Assembly: GCA_003388505.1 (NCBI GenBank)
Contig: QQVO01000077.1
Coordinates: forward strand, 1 to 64,000
DNA length: 64,000 nt
Reading direction: 5' to 3'
DNA from: Planctomycetota bacterium
Lineage (GTDB): Bacteria > Planctomycetota > Planctomycetia > Planctomycetales > Planctomycetaceae
In this document: positions 38,293 through 46,734 of the stretch, in pieces
Numbering within the stretch: position 1 is the first letter of the stretch
Layout of the letters: each line of letters begins with the position of its first letter
The notes under the pieces: generated by a model
The model's database searches: none
Told to the model about the DNA's origin: nothing
Seen by the model: only the letters and a program-made list of their open reading frames with translations
Position numbers and translations under genes: made by a program

Positions 38293-41200
38293 CTATTCCG
38301 CCGGCGGTTCCTCGGACTCGGGAACAAGCGCCGTTTCCGACGGCTTTCGTTCCGTGAGACTTGAACGATAGGTTCGCAGCGGTCGGATCAGGTAGGTCTG
38401 CAGCACGTCGCGCCGCGCCTGCCAGTCGGCGTCGGCGACGCCGACTTCGCTCGCCAGTCCGTCCATGCAGGACATCGCCGCTTTCGCTGCGGCGAGCGAC
38501 TTCTCGACGTCCGACGCGGCGTACCGCGAGTTGCGGGCCTGCATGGCGCGCAGATTCCAGCGCTCGCGCATCACATTCAGCAACGCGTTGAGCGCATCCC
38601 AACGCTCGCTCGCGCCTTCGGCAGATCGCGGCTCGTCGACGAGCAGTTCGACAGCCTCCACCACATTCTCGATCGATCGATCGCCGCCGGTGCTGAAGTT
38701 GATCGTGTGCAGCCGCAGCGCAAGTTCAATGTCCGGCCGCGCGTCCCTGGACCGGGCCGCCAGTTGCGCCGCCTCACCGTACACGAAAAAGCTGACGAGA
38801 GGGTCGTACGGATCGGCAAACTGCAGCAGACGATTGATCGACGCAACGTCCGGGTTTTCCTGCCGGGCGGCTTCGCCCAGTGCAACCAGATACTGCTTGC
38901 GACGCTCGTCCTCCGGATGCAAGCGCCGAACCAGTCCCTCATGCGCGACCTGTTTGATCATCGACCGCGGGCGATCCTGCAGGCGGGATTTGAGCGTTGC
39001 ACGGTACGCCCAGAACTGATCCGGTTGCTCGCTGATCACCCGCTGCTGCTCCGTCACGTCGTCCAACCGCTTCGAGACGTCGCGGAGTTGGGGAAGTTCG
39101 CCGAGCCACGTCGCCATGCGGCTGTGATGCGGAGCGAGCACTTCCTGAACCTCCGCCCGTTTCGGCGCCCACCGCATCATCTCCGCCGGAAGACGAAACG
39201 CCGGCCGCCCACCGGCCGCCAGAGACCGTGTTGACCGGGACGAAGCGGTGATCTCATCCAGCGCCTCGTCGCTCAGCGCAGCCAGTGTCAGCAGGACCGA
39301 CCAGTCCCAGCCGATCCGGCCCATCACACGCCGGACCTGCGGACGCTGGGCTCGAGCCAGAAAATCGGCGTCGAGCAGCGGAGCGTCCGTTTTCTTCGCC
39401 AGGAACGTAAACTCGCCCGGTGCGGTCTCGACGGCGACAACCTGCGGAAAAACGGCCCGAAGCGTGGCAACCGCCTCCTGCAGCGGTTCCGGACCAAAGT
39501 CGACGAACTGAAACCGCTGGCACAACAGTCCGTCGTCGGCCAGTGCACTCGACAGGCGGGAATAGTGTGCGGTGCTGAACCGCGGCGTCGCATGCAGCAG
39601 CGCCGGCTGGTTCTCATTGAGAATGATGACGTCGTAGGCCTCATGCCGGGCGGCGGCGAAGAGTTCGGGCGCCGCCTCGATGACTTTCACCCGTGCATCG
39701 GACAGGCGCCTGCCGGCGCCCAGCGGGAGAACCACGTCCCGCGCAGCATCGACGAGGGCGTCGTCACCCTCGACGCACGTAATCTGCTCCACCGGGAATT
39801 CGGTGCACGCGGCCAGCGGACTCGTGCCGCCCAGTCCGAACATCAGCACCCGTCGTGGTTGAGGATGGACCGTCAATCCCAGCACCGCCGGCATGACTTC
39901 CGACGAAGACTCGGGACACCTCACTGGATCGAGCGACGTAATGTGCCGGGGAACGCCGTTCTGACGAAACTGCAACTGTGAGCCGTGATGCTTCCACACG
40001 GTCCACACGGTGCCGTCGGAAACCGCATCGGCCACCAGCCGGCCCTCGTCGAGGAAAGGCAGGTGTTCAGGTTCGGCGCCGTCGCGATGGGCCAGAAAGA
40101 TCTGAGTGGAAAACAGCAACCGCGCGGCCCGGGCGGGCGCGTAGGACTCGCTCCAGAAGAAGCAACCGCAGGCAAGGACGATCGCAGCGCCGGCCGCACT
40201 CCACGCCGGCCGTGAAAGTCGCGGTCGCCCACTCACAACCCAGCTTGCGAGAGCCAGAACAAGGCCGCTCACGGCGAACGGAGCGACCGCGTCCCGTGCG
40301 TCGACGTTCGCCCAGCGGATGACGAGAAAGCCGATGCTCCCGCAAATCAACGCCTCGGTCAGCGCCGGACGTGTTGAAGCTCCACGGTCTTCCCGGCTCG
40401 TTGTGGCGAGCCGGCCCAACCCGACCGCAATCGGAAACAGCGGCGCCGCCGCCAGCAGTGTGCGGAGCGGCAGCAGCAGCCACAGTTGCGACACGTACGC
40501 GCTGATTGACAGCGATGTTTCAATCAACCAAGGATACGCCAGCGCAAGCAGCGAGACCCAACTTCCAGTCAGAAGCGCCGTCCCCACTCCCGCGCCAAGC
40601 TGCTCGCCGGACCAGCGACGTGCTGCGATCGCAATCCCACAGCCGACGCCGGAAACCATAGCCGCGATCTGCCCGTACATCACAAACGCCGCCGATGCGA
40701 CCAGTTGCGCGGTCATCTGCACCACGACGGCGACCGCCGCGCCGGCCAGCAGCGCGACGAGTCCCCGTTCAATGCGGGCGACGGGGGACAACGTCTGCGT
40801 CCCGGGCGGCTCCGCAAGAGGTTCCGCCGGTTCTTGTCGCGACTGCTCCCGCTTTTTGAAAAATCTCCACAACGCCGCCACCGTCGCGACGCCCGCTGCA
40901 GACCACGACAGGACCAGGACATCGAATCGAAAGGCAAGCAGCAACGGGGCCAACAGAAAAGCGGCCGCCGCGCCCTGGAACGCAACGCCCCATCGCGCCG
41001 CACCACGCCCTTCCGGAATCAGCCCCGCGAGGACGAACACCGGAGGCGAGAGGGTCAATGCGGCCGCGAAAAACGCCAGCAGGAACGTCATCGCGTCGTT
41101 CGTAACAACGATGGCCGGCAGCCACATCAGCGACGCCAGCGTCATCGCAATCAGCCCGGGCAGCGCGACCGACCAGGCCGCGACAAACACCGTCTTCCAG

Positions 41201-41436
41201 AGATGCGTCGCCCGATCGACCGGTTCCTCCGAACGCGAGCGCACTCCTCCCAGAAATCCCGCGACAATGGCAAGCAGCACGGCCGACGTGACCGGCAGCG
41301 ACACTCCCCATTCGCCCAGGAAGAACCAGACCCACGCCAGCAGAAATGAGCCGGCCAGGCCGCCGAACGCGAAAGCGTTCACACGCGGGTTGGGACCGCG
41401 AAGTGTCGTCGCTGCAAACGTCCCGAGTCTGTTCAT
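38293..41436 (-). CDS. large membrane protein with spermidine-synthase-like domain
   Basis: The 1047-residue protein from ATG 41436 (AAGGA upstream) has an N-terminal half (to about residue 440) with about 12 hydrophobic segments. A Rossmann methyltransferase/spermidine-synthase-like domain follows, with RVLMFGLGGTSPLAACTEFP as the glycine-rich loop and ITCVEGDDALVDAARDVVLP as the acidic loop. VIILNENQPALLHATPRFST may correspond to the active-site strand. The last 350 residues are helical, cytoplasmic and without a known motif. Such fusions are frequent in planctomycetes and related phyla, and real aminopropyltransferase activity is unproven. It is convergent with the sigma-54 activator gene. 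Confidence 0.8.
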   Translation of the reverse strand: MNRLGTFAATTLRGPNPRVNAFAFGGLAGSFLLAWVWFFLGEWGVSLPVTSAVLLAIVAGFLGGVRSRSEEPVDRATHLWKTVFVAAWSVALPGLIAMTLASLMWLPAIVVTNDAMTFLLAFFAAALTLSPPVFVLAGLIPEGRGAARWGVAFQGAAAAFLLAPLLLAFRFDVLVLSWSAAGVATVAALWRFFKKREQSRQEPAEPLAEPPGTQTLSPVARIERGLVALLAGAAVAVVVQMTAQLVASAAFVMYGQIAAMVSGVGCGIAIAARRWSGEQLGAGVGTALLTGSWVSLLALAYPWLIETSLSISAYVSQLWLLLPLRTLLAAAPLFPIAVGLGRLATTSREDRGASTRPALTEALICGSIGFLVIRWANVDARDAVAPFAVSGLVLALASWVVSGRPRLSRPAWSAAGAAIVLACGCFFWSESYAPARAARLLFSTQIFLAHRDGAEPEHLPFLDEGRLVADAVSDGTVWTVWKHHGSQLQFRQNGVPRHITSLDPVRCPESSSEVMPAVLGLTVHPQPRRVLMFGLGGTSPLAACTEFPVEQITCVEGDDALVDAARDVVLPLGAGRRLSDARVKVIEAAPELFAAARHEAYDVIILNENQPALLHATPRFSTAHYSRLSSALADDGLLCQRFQFVDFGPEPLQEAVATLRAVFPQVVAVETAPGEFTFLAKKTDAPLLDADFLARAQRPQVRRVMGRIGWDWSVLLTLAALSDEALDEITASSRSTRSLAAGGRPAFRLPAEMMRWAPKRAEVQEVLAPHHSRMATWLGELPQLRDVSKRLDDVTEQQRVISEQPDQFWAYRATLKSRLQDRPRSMIKQVAHEGLVRRLHPEDERRKQYLVALGEAARQENPDVASINRLLQFADPYDPLVSFFVYGEAAQLAARSRDARPDIELALRLHTINFSTGGDRSIENVVEAVELLVDEPRSAEGASERWDALNALLNVMRERWNLRAMQARNSRYAASDVEKSLAAAKAAMSCMDGLASEVGVADADWQARRDVLQTYLIRPLRTYRSSLTERKPSETALVPESEEPPAE

Positions 41437-42120
41437 TGGCTGGCATCCTTGCCGCGAGTGCGCGTTTCGTTTCACTGAGGCGGTTCTGGCGGCGCAAAAT
41501 GCCGCATACAAAGACAAAAACGCGACCAGACGCCGCCACGATCACGTGCCACTGGCACGAATAGCGCTTTCCGAATCTCTGGAGACGACCTGTCTCACGA
41601 ACCCACGGGGCAACAATTCGCTCCGGTCGAACCGATTGCCGAGGCGCTGGCAGACCCGTCGTCGGGGCGGGTTTTACGCGAACGGCACATTTTGCAGCAA
41701 GGCGAGTCGTGTCGAACTGTCGAGTCCGCCTCGCTCGGTCGAAACAAACGGCCGCGAGTCAACCTCACGCAGACGATCGACCGCTCGCGATTCTCTCCGG
41801 GAGCCGCGATCCATCGTCGACGCTGCCGCGGCGCGGCTTGTAGTTTTTACACAAACAGACGCCGTCATCGGGGACCGGATCAACCGGCAAGCCGGATTTT
41901 CTCTGCCGTCGTATCGTTCGGCAAGATAAGTGGTTGCGCGCTCTCGGGTGCGCCTCCCAGGGAAACGCCGCAACGAATCTTCCGGCATTGGTCCCCCCTT
42001 TGCGACCGCAACACATCGCCCGTCCGTCATCCTCGGCGGTGGGAGTGATCGACCCCCCTTCCGGCTGTTTCAGCCCCGCTGTCTTTTTCCCGCAACCCGC
42101 CATTGGAAGGTCCGCAGCGC
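41437..42120. other. 684-base divergent intergenic region, no gene seen
   Basis: The region is the longest gene-free stretch without recognisable repeats. Overlapping frames of about 118 codons exist on both strands, but their Arg/Ser/Thr-rich translations look non-coding. It should hold promoters for the genes on both sides. Confidence 0.5.
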
Positions 42121-43344
42121 ATGGAAGCTCGGCAATCCCGCAGTCTGTCGTGCCTCAGCTCTGTTTCCCGCAAACAGCGATTCACGCCCGACCGGGCCCG
42201 CACGGTCTTGGGCGGAATCGCTGTCGCGGTCGTGCTCGTTTTCGCAGCGAACGCCGAAGCCGGAACGCATCGCACCGAAAACTTCGTCGTCACCGCGCCG
42301 AGTGACGAAATTGCAGAACAGGTCGGCAAAGCGGCTGAGTTCTATCGCCGTGAACTCGCCGAAGCCTGGCTGGGCGAGACGCTGCCCCGCTGGTATCGCC
42401 CCTGTCCGATCAAGGTCAAGGTCGGACAGATCGGCGCCGGAGGTGCGACGACCTTCACCTTCGAGGGGGGCGAGGTCTTCGGATGGAACATGCAGGTGCA
42501 GGGGTCGCTGGAGCGCATCCTCGATTCGGTCATCCCGCACGAAGTCAGCCACACCATCTTCGCCAGCCACTTTCGCTGTCCGCTGCCGCGCTGGGCGGAC
42601 GAGGGAGCGGCCACCCTGGTGGAGCACGAGTCCGAACGAATGCGACAGGTCAAGCTGCTCGACCAGGTGATTCAGACCAACCGACGCATTCCCCTGCCGG
42701 AACTCCTCGAGATTTCGGAATACCCCTCGGACATGCGCGACGTCCTCACGCTCTACGCCGAAGGCTACTCGCTCGCCGACTTTCTGGTGCAGCAGCACGG
42801 CCGTGAGGGGCGCGCCGTCTACCTCCGGTTCCTCGCAGACGCCATGGACAAGAACTGGGAATACGCCTTCAAAAAGCACTACGGCTTTGCCGATGTGCAC
42901 GCGGTGGAGAAGAAGTGGACCGGCTGGGTGCTGGCCGGCAGTCCCCTGCTGGAAACCTCGGAGGCCGCCCAGATCGCCGCCGCACGTCGCCGCCGCGAGT
43001 CCGCACGCGATCAGCAGCAACTGCTCGCCGGCAATCAAGCCGCGAATCCCGACACCAACCCCGCCACCGTTCGCGGGCAGAGCCCGCGCGATCTCCAGCC
43101 ATTGCGGCCGATTGCCCGGCAGCGTCGCACGCGACCGCCGCGGCAGGAACTCAGTGCTCCGGAACCGAGCGTGTCGGCGCGGCCGGAAGACCCCGCCGCA
43201 ATCCTTTCAACAGGCTTCGATCGCCAACTGCGCTCGCCCGCAAGTCCGAACAATCTCCCGGCGGAAGACAGCTTCCCACGGCAGCGGGGCAACGGTCTCC
43301 CGAGTCGACCCGATGTCCGTTTCGACGGCGCCTTCTCTCCCTGA
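42121..43344 (+). CDS. exported metalloprotease of the peptidase-MA type
   Basis: The 407-residue protein starts at ATG 42121, and an N-terminal hydrophobic segment ends AANAEAG, giving a probable signal peptide. The zinc-protease motif HEVSH (in VIPHEVSHTIFAS) is followed by WADEGAA about 20 residues later, giving the gluzincin HExxH...E set. This is the arrangement of the peptidase MA-like/DUF1570 group common in planctomycetes. Residues after about 290 are Arg/Gln/Pro-rich and probably disordered. The natural substrate is unknown. A TTG at 42103 is an alternative start. Confidence 0.8.
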   Translation: MEARQSRSLSCLSSVSRKQRFTPDRARTVLGGIAVAVVLVFAANAEAGTHRTENFVVTAPSDEIAEQVGKAAEFYRRELAEAWLGETLPRWYRPCPIKVKVGQIGAGGATTFTFEGGEVFGWNMQVQGSLERILDSVIPHEVSHTIFASHFRCPLPRWADEGAATLVEHESERMRQVKLLDQVIQTNRRIPLPELLEISEYPSDMRDVLTLYAEGYSLADFLVQQHGREGRAVYLRFLADAMDKNWEYAFKKHYGFADVHAVEKKWTGWVLAGSPLLETSEAAQIAAARRRRESARDQQQLLAGNQAANPDTNPATVRGQSPRDLQPLRPIARQRRTRPPRQELSAPEPSVSARPEDPAAILSTGFDRQLRSPASPNNLPAEDSFPRQRGNGLPSRPDVRFDGAFSP

Positions 43345-43452
43345 CGGTGGGCAGACCCGGCCCTGAATCCGTTCCCGCTGCACTTCGAAGCGAGCCCCGA
43401 TTCCCGCATCGGCGGCTCGCTTCATTTGCGCTTCTCGGGAGAAGGCACCGCC

Positions 43453-44547
43453 CTACTCCCAGAAAACCTCCGCCGTCACTCGCTCACCCTCCGCGCCACC
43501 AATCGTGACCAGCGTCCCCGGTTGAGTGCACTCCCGCCGCAGCAGCGCCAGTGCAACCGATCGCTCTTCGCCAGGACACGCGGCGGAGGAAGTGATCGAA
43601 CCGACTTCCTTCTCACCCGTCTCGCCGAACACCTTGGCCCCGATTTCCGGCGCGCTCTCCGATTCGATCCGCAACCCGCGCAGTTCGCGATTGACGTGCC
43701 CCAGCGCATCGAGCCGGGCGATCGGTTCCTGACCGAGGTAGCACCCCTTGGTGAAGCTGATCGCCGCCTCATTGCGACCGGCCTCCTGCGCAATCTGTTC
43801 CTCGGAAATGTCGCGGCCGTACACCGGCATCCCCGCTTCGATCCGCAGCACATCGAACACCGCGCTGCCGGTCGGCTGGGCGTCGGTCGCCGCCACCATC
43901 TCCCACAACCTGGCAAGCAATTCCGACTCGACCGTCAGCAGATAGCTCGGCTGCGTCGTAAACGGCACGCGCGTCGCCGTCACCGTTCGCTCATCCAGCA
44001 CGCCGGATGCGTGATGGCACATCGCGAGGCCGCCGGCATCAATCCCGAGCGCATTGTCGACACACTTTGCCGCATCCGGTCCGCAGACCAGCAGGCTGCC
44101 GAATTGACCGGTCCGGTTATGGAGTTCCACGTCCTCGGTGATGAGATATTTGTCCAGATGTGCGAGCAGGAACTCATCGCTGCCCGGACCGCTGTCGATC
44201 CACAGCGAATCGGTATCTGCCCCGACAAAGATATGCCCCAGGATGCGGCCCTTCACACTGGTCACAAACGCTTCGCAGCCCTCTCCCGCAGCGAGCCGAT
44301 TAATGTCGTTCGTGCAGAAGTTGTGCAGAAACGAGGCCCGGTCCCCACCCGTCAGCTCAATCCGGGCCCGCCCGGGCAATTCCAGCACAGCACACCGTTC
44401 AACGGCCGCTTTGTATTCACCCGCCGGATCGTCGAAGTGCAGCGGCCCAAGCGATGCGTCGTCGCCCTCCGGAAACACAGCCCCCGCCTGCTGCTGCATC
44501 TCGCGCAGCGCGTCCCGTCCTGTTGTCGTCCGCGATGTTCGATCCAT
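43453..44547 (-). CDS. ygfZ: folate-binding protein YgfZ/GcvT family
   Basis: The 364-residue protein has the GcvT-like fold with LTGGDRASFLHNFCTNDINR near the N-terminus and the YgfZ signature FTKGCYLGQEPIARLDALGH in the C-terminal half. The invariant Cys of that motif is present. YgfZ proteins bind tetrahydrofolate and help build or repair certain iron-sulfur enzymes; here glycolate oxidase GlcF or lipoate enzymes could be clients. Length and motif exclude the T-protein of glycine cleavage. The gene is first in a minus-strand run with the small membrane protein gene (gap 35 bases). Confidence 0.92.
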   Translation of the reverse strand: MDRTSRTTTGRDALREMQQQAGAVFPEGDDASLGPLHFDDPAGEYKAAVERCAVLELPGRARIELTGGDRASFLHNFCTNDINRLAAGEGCEAFVTSVKGRILGHIFVGADTDSLWIDSGPGSDEFLLAHLDKYLITEDVELHNRTGQFGSLLVCGPDAAKCVDNALGIDAGGLAMCHHASGVLDERTVTATRVPFTTQPSYLLTVESELLARLWEMVAATDAQPTGSAVFDVLRIEAGMPVYGRDISEEQIAQEAGRNEAAISFTKGCYLGQEPIARLDALGHVNRELRGLRIESESAPEIGAKVFGETGEKEVGSITSSAACPGEERSVALALLRRECTQPGTLVTIGGAEGERVTAEVFWE

Positions 44548-44582
44548 GAATCGGCCGGTTCAGCGTCGTCTCACCTAATCAA

Positions 44583-44945
44583 TTACCAACCCGATGCAGC
44601 GCCGACAAATCCGATCAGAAACAGCGCCAGCCAGATCAGCGACATTCCGCCGCCGAGGATGATCCCGATCCACGCATGGACGCTCCCCTTGGTCTCCGGA
44701 TGCGCAGCCCGGTATCGCAACCCCATGATTCCGAGAACCAAACCGGCGATCCCCGGGGCGATCCCGATACACGGCAACAGCGCAAAAATGCCGCAGTAGT
44801 AGGCGATCAGTGCCTTCGGATTCTTGTACGGAATGACGCCGCCGGTGGAGTCTCCTTCCGGCAGGTGTTCATCGGGTCGCCTGCGTTCTTCGGTCATCGG
44901 CGTTCGCTGCTCGATCGGAGTGGGTCCATCAACGGCCGCGAGCAT
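44583..44945 (-). CDS. small membrane protein, DUF4190-like
   Basis: The 120-residue protein from ATG 44945 has AGGAAGG just upstream. An in-frame ATG at 44897 is an alternative. Residues 45-75 and 92-118 are hydrophobic with glycine-rich turns (PGIAGLVLGIMGLRYRAAHP and AWIGIILGGGMSLIWLALFL), as in DUF4190 proteins, which have two membrane segments. The first 40 residues are charged and cytoplasmic. The function is unknown. The frame continues to 45083, but that part reads through a palindromic repeat. Confidence 0.65.
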   Translation of the reverse strand: MLAAVDGPTPIEQRTPMTEERRRPDEHLPEGDSTGGVIPYKNPKALIAYYCGIFALLPCIGIAPGIAGLVLGIMGLRYRAAHPETKGSVHAWIGIILGGGMSLIWLALFLIGFVGAASGW

Positions 44946-44982
44946 ACGCCTTCCTGTGGGGAACCGCCAGTCGCCCTGCTGT

Positions 44983-45010
44983 GGAGTGCGGCGACCTGTC
45001 GCCGCACTCC
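44983..45010. repeat. palindromic repeat family B, copy 1
   Basis: The arms GGAGTGCGGCGAC and GTCGCCGCACTCC (13 bp) are separated by two bases. Related copies lie at 46371 and 46494. It lies between the small membrane protein gene and the yggS stop codon. Confidence 0.9.
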
Positions 45011-45079
45011 GAAGAACCGCGCGAGCCGGTCGCATGCTGCGACAGGCAGACCGGCCGCACGCTTCCCCTTTCCGTAAAG

Positions 45080-45793
45080 TCAATTCTCGTCGGACGAAGC
45101 GAGCCCTTCGTAAAGCAGGCTGCCGATCCGGATGGATGTCGCTCCCTCTTCGATGGCGACTTCAAAATCGTGGCTCATCCCCATCGACAATTCCTCGAGA
45201 GCCGGTCCGGCGGAAACGGTCTCGAGGAGCCGGCCCCGCAATTCCCGAAGACCACGAAACGTCGGCCGGGCCGACTCCGGATCATCGCTGAGCGGCGCCA
45301 TCGTCATCAATCCTGACAGTTCGACGTGCTCAAGGCCAATAAACTGCGCGTACTCGCGTTCCAGTTCCGCCGGCGCGAACCCGGCCTTGCTCGATTCCCC
45401 CGACACGTTCACCTGCAGCAATACATTCGCCACGAGGCCCAGTTCACCGGAAATCCGGTCGATCCGCTCCAGCAGTGCCGCCGAATCCACCGAGTGAATC
45501 AGGCTCACACTCGGCAACACGGACCGCACCTTGTTGCGCTGCAGGTGACCGATCAAATGCCATTCAATCTCGCCCTCCAGTTGATCGGCCCGCTCCACCA
45601 GTTGCTGCGGACGACTTTCACCGAGCGTATTGAGGCCGAGCCGCAGCAGACCTCGCACCCAGGCGGGTTCGGCGTACTTCGTGACAGCGATAAGCCGAAC
45701 GGTGTCGGAACTGCGGCCGACCCGCGCACATGCCGCCGCGATGCGCTCCTCGATCCCGGCGATGTTCTTCCGCAGTTGATCATCAGGCGACAT
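45080..45793 (-). CDS. yggS: PLP homeostasis protein, YggS family
   Basis: The 237-residue protein has the YggS/PLPBP motif LIAVTKYAEP with the PLP-binding lysine, GESRPQQLVERADQLEG, WHLIGHLQRNKVRSVLP, LLQVNVSGESSKAGF, and the C-terminal SMGMSHDFEVAIEEGATSIR followed by IGSLLYE. The fold is the alanine racemase N-terminal barrel, without racemase activity. It buffers free PLP and affects amino-acid pools. The start is ATG 45793. It lies downstream of rpsR on the same strand, about 190 bases away. Confidence 0.95.
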   Translation of the reverse strand: MSPDDQLRKNIAGIEERIAAACARVGRSSDTVRLIAVTKYAEPAWVRGLLRLGLNTLGESRPQQLVERADQLEGEIEWHLIGHLQRNKVRSVLPSVSLIHSVDSAALLERIDRISGELGLVANVLLQVNVSGESSKAGFAPAELEREYAQFIGLEHVELSGLMTMAPLSDDPESARPTFRGLRELRGRLLETVSAGPALEELSMGMSHDFEVAIEEGATSIRIGSLLYEGLASSDEN

Positions 45794-45966
45794 GGGCGCG
45801 TGCGATCAATGAGCGAACCCCGCCCCGGCCTGACGTCACCGGAATTGTCGTCGTTCCTCGCGGGCGAGGTGGGTGCGATTAGCGCGCTGTTGGAATGACC
45901 ATAGACGATCTGTCTCGCGGAATCTCGGGCGCGACAGTCCGAAAACCGCTCAACGTGGACCCATGG

Positions 45967-45983
45967 TAGAGCGACTCGCTCTA
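45967..45983. repeat. stop-codon palindrome family G, copy 2
   Basis: TAGAGCGACTCGCTCTA is a perfect palindrome of 8-bp arms around one base. Its right end on the plus strand (45981-45983) is the TAG stop codon of rpsR. The copy at 7648-7666 has the same relation to the PIG-L gene. Confidence 0.85.
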
Positions 45984-46259
45984 GTCTTCGCCGATGTAGG
46001 GCAGCAGCCCGATGAACCGCGCCCGCATCACCGCCTTGCGAACGGCGCGCTGATAGATGGCCGACGTTCCGGTGCGACGACGCGGCATGATGCGGTTCTG
46101 CCGGTCGATCAGACCCCGCAGCGTCCGCACGTCCTTGTAGTCGACGTACACCGGACGGGGAATTTCCCCGCCGGGGCAGAAGCGGCACTTCAGCTTCTTC
46201 TTCAGCCGGGCCCGCTTCTTCCGAATCCGTCGAATGTCCTGTTTCGTGTAGCTCGCCAT
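45981..46259 (-). CDS. rpsR: 30S ribosomal protein S18
   Basis: The 92-residue protein from ATG 46259 matches S18: CRFCPGG near residue 25, [20 protein letters not shown] and [20 protein letters not shown], with [10 protein letters not shown] at the end. It binds the 30S platform beside S6. It is not flanked here by rpsF, ssb or rplI, the usual neighbours. The two cysteines (CxxC) in the N-terminal part could bind zinc. The frame extends to 46421, but that region is a repeat and not S18. The stop codon is part of a palindrome. Confidence 0.96.
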   Translation of the reverse strand: MASYTKQDIRRIRKKRARLKKKLKCRFCPGGEIPRPVYVDYKDVRTLRGLIDRQNRIMPRRRTGTSAIYQRAVRKAVMRARFIGLLPYIGED

Positions 46260-46734
46260 AAGTCTCGTGTCGACCGATTTCCTTCGGGGGATTCTGCGCG
46301 AAGCGGGAATTATTGTGCGTTCTCGACAGGAATGCAACCAAATCGCGAATGATTTGCGATGCCGCTTATCGGAGTGCGGCGACCCGTCGCCGCTTTCAGA
46401 CGATCCCGGTGCGTCGCTCACGATTGGCGAGGGCGGGGACGCTGCTGCCGCAGACTGTCACGCATCCGGGGCAGCCAGCGCGGTTCGATCCCAAAGCGGC
46501 GACAAGTCGCCGCACTCAAAAGAAGCTCGCGACCCGCAGATTTGTTGCAGCCGGCCGTTGCAACTCCGTTCCGGGCCGAGCGTCTGAAATCGTCGCGGGA
46601 GCGCCTTCATCGCATCGGAATTCTTGCATGCGTCCCGTCAACAAGTCACAATGTCAGTTGATGCGCGACGGAACAAGGCCCGGGTCACTGCCGCGCGGTG
46701 CGCTGTCCGGGAAGGATCGCAATGGAGGGGAAAC
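46260..46734. other. 475-base divergent region upstream of rpsR and of the heme/WD40 operon
   Basis: It holds the inverted pair of family B repeats (46371-46517) and should contain the promoters of rpsR (minus) and of the four-gene operon (plus). In-frame codons before 46735 look non-coding. Confidence 0.6.
46371..46517. repeat. inverted pair of family B palindromes
   Basis: Copy 2 starts GGAGTGCGGCGAC-CC-GTCGCCGC (46371-46393). Copy 3, AAGCGGCGAC-AA-GTCGCCGCACTC (46494-46517), reads as the reverse complement of copy 2. The two face each other across about 100 bases, like a REP pair or a miniature transposable element. Confidence 0.85.

Noticed and set aside
41553-41568. Possible sigma-54 promoter (TGGCAC...GC at the right spacing)
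   Set aside because: The -12 element is GCGCT rather than TTGCA and the site is about 550 bases from the nearest start on that strand; a single weak match in a long GC-rich region is expected by chance.
41674-42103. Hypothetical proteins of about 118 codons on both strands upstream of the peptidase gene
   Set aside because: Overlapping opposite frames with Arg/Ser/Thr-rich composition and no motif or ribosome binding site.
44946-45083. Longer N-terminus of the DUF4190-like protein
   Set aside because: The extension translates a family B palindrome; AGGAAGG before ATG 44945 gives a better start.
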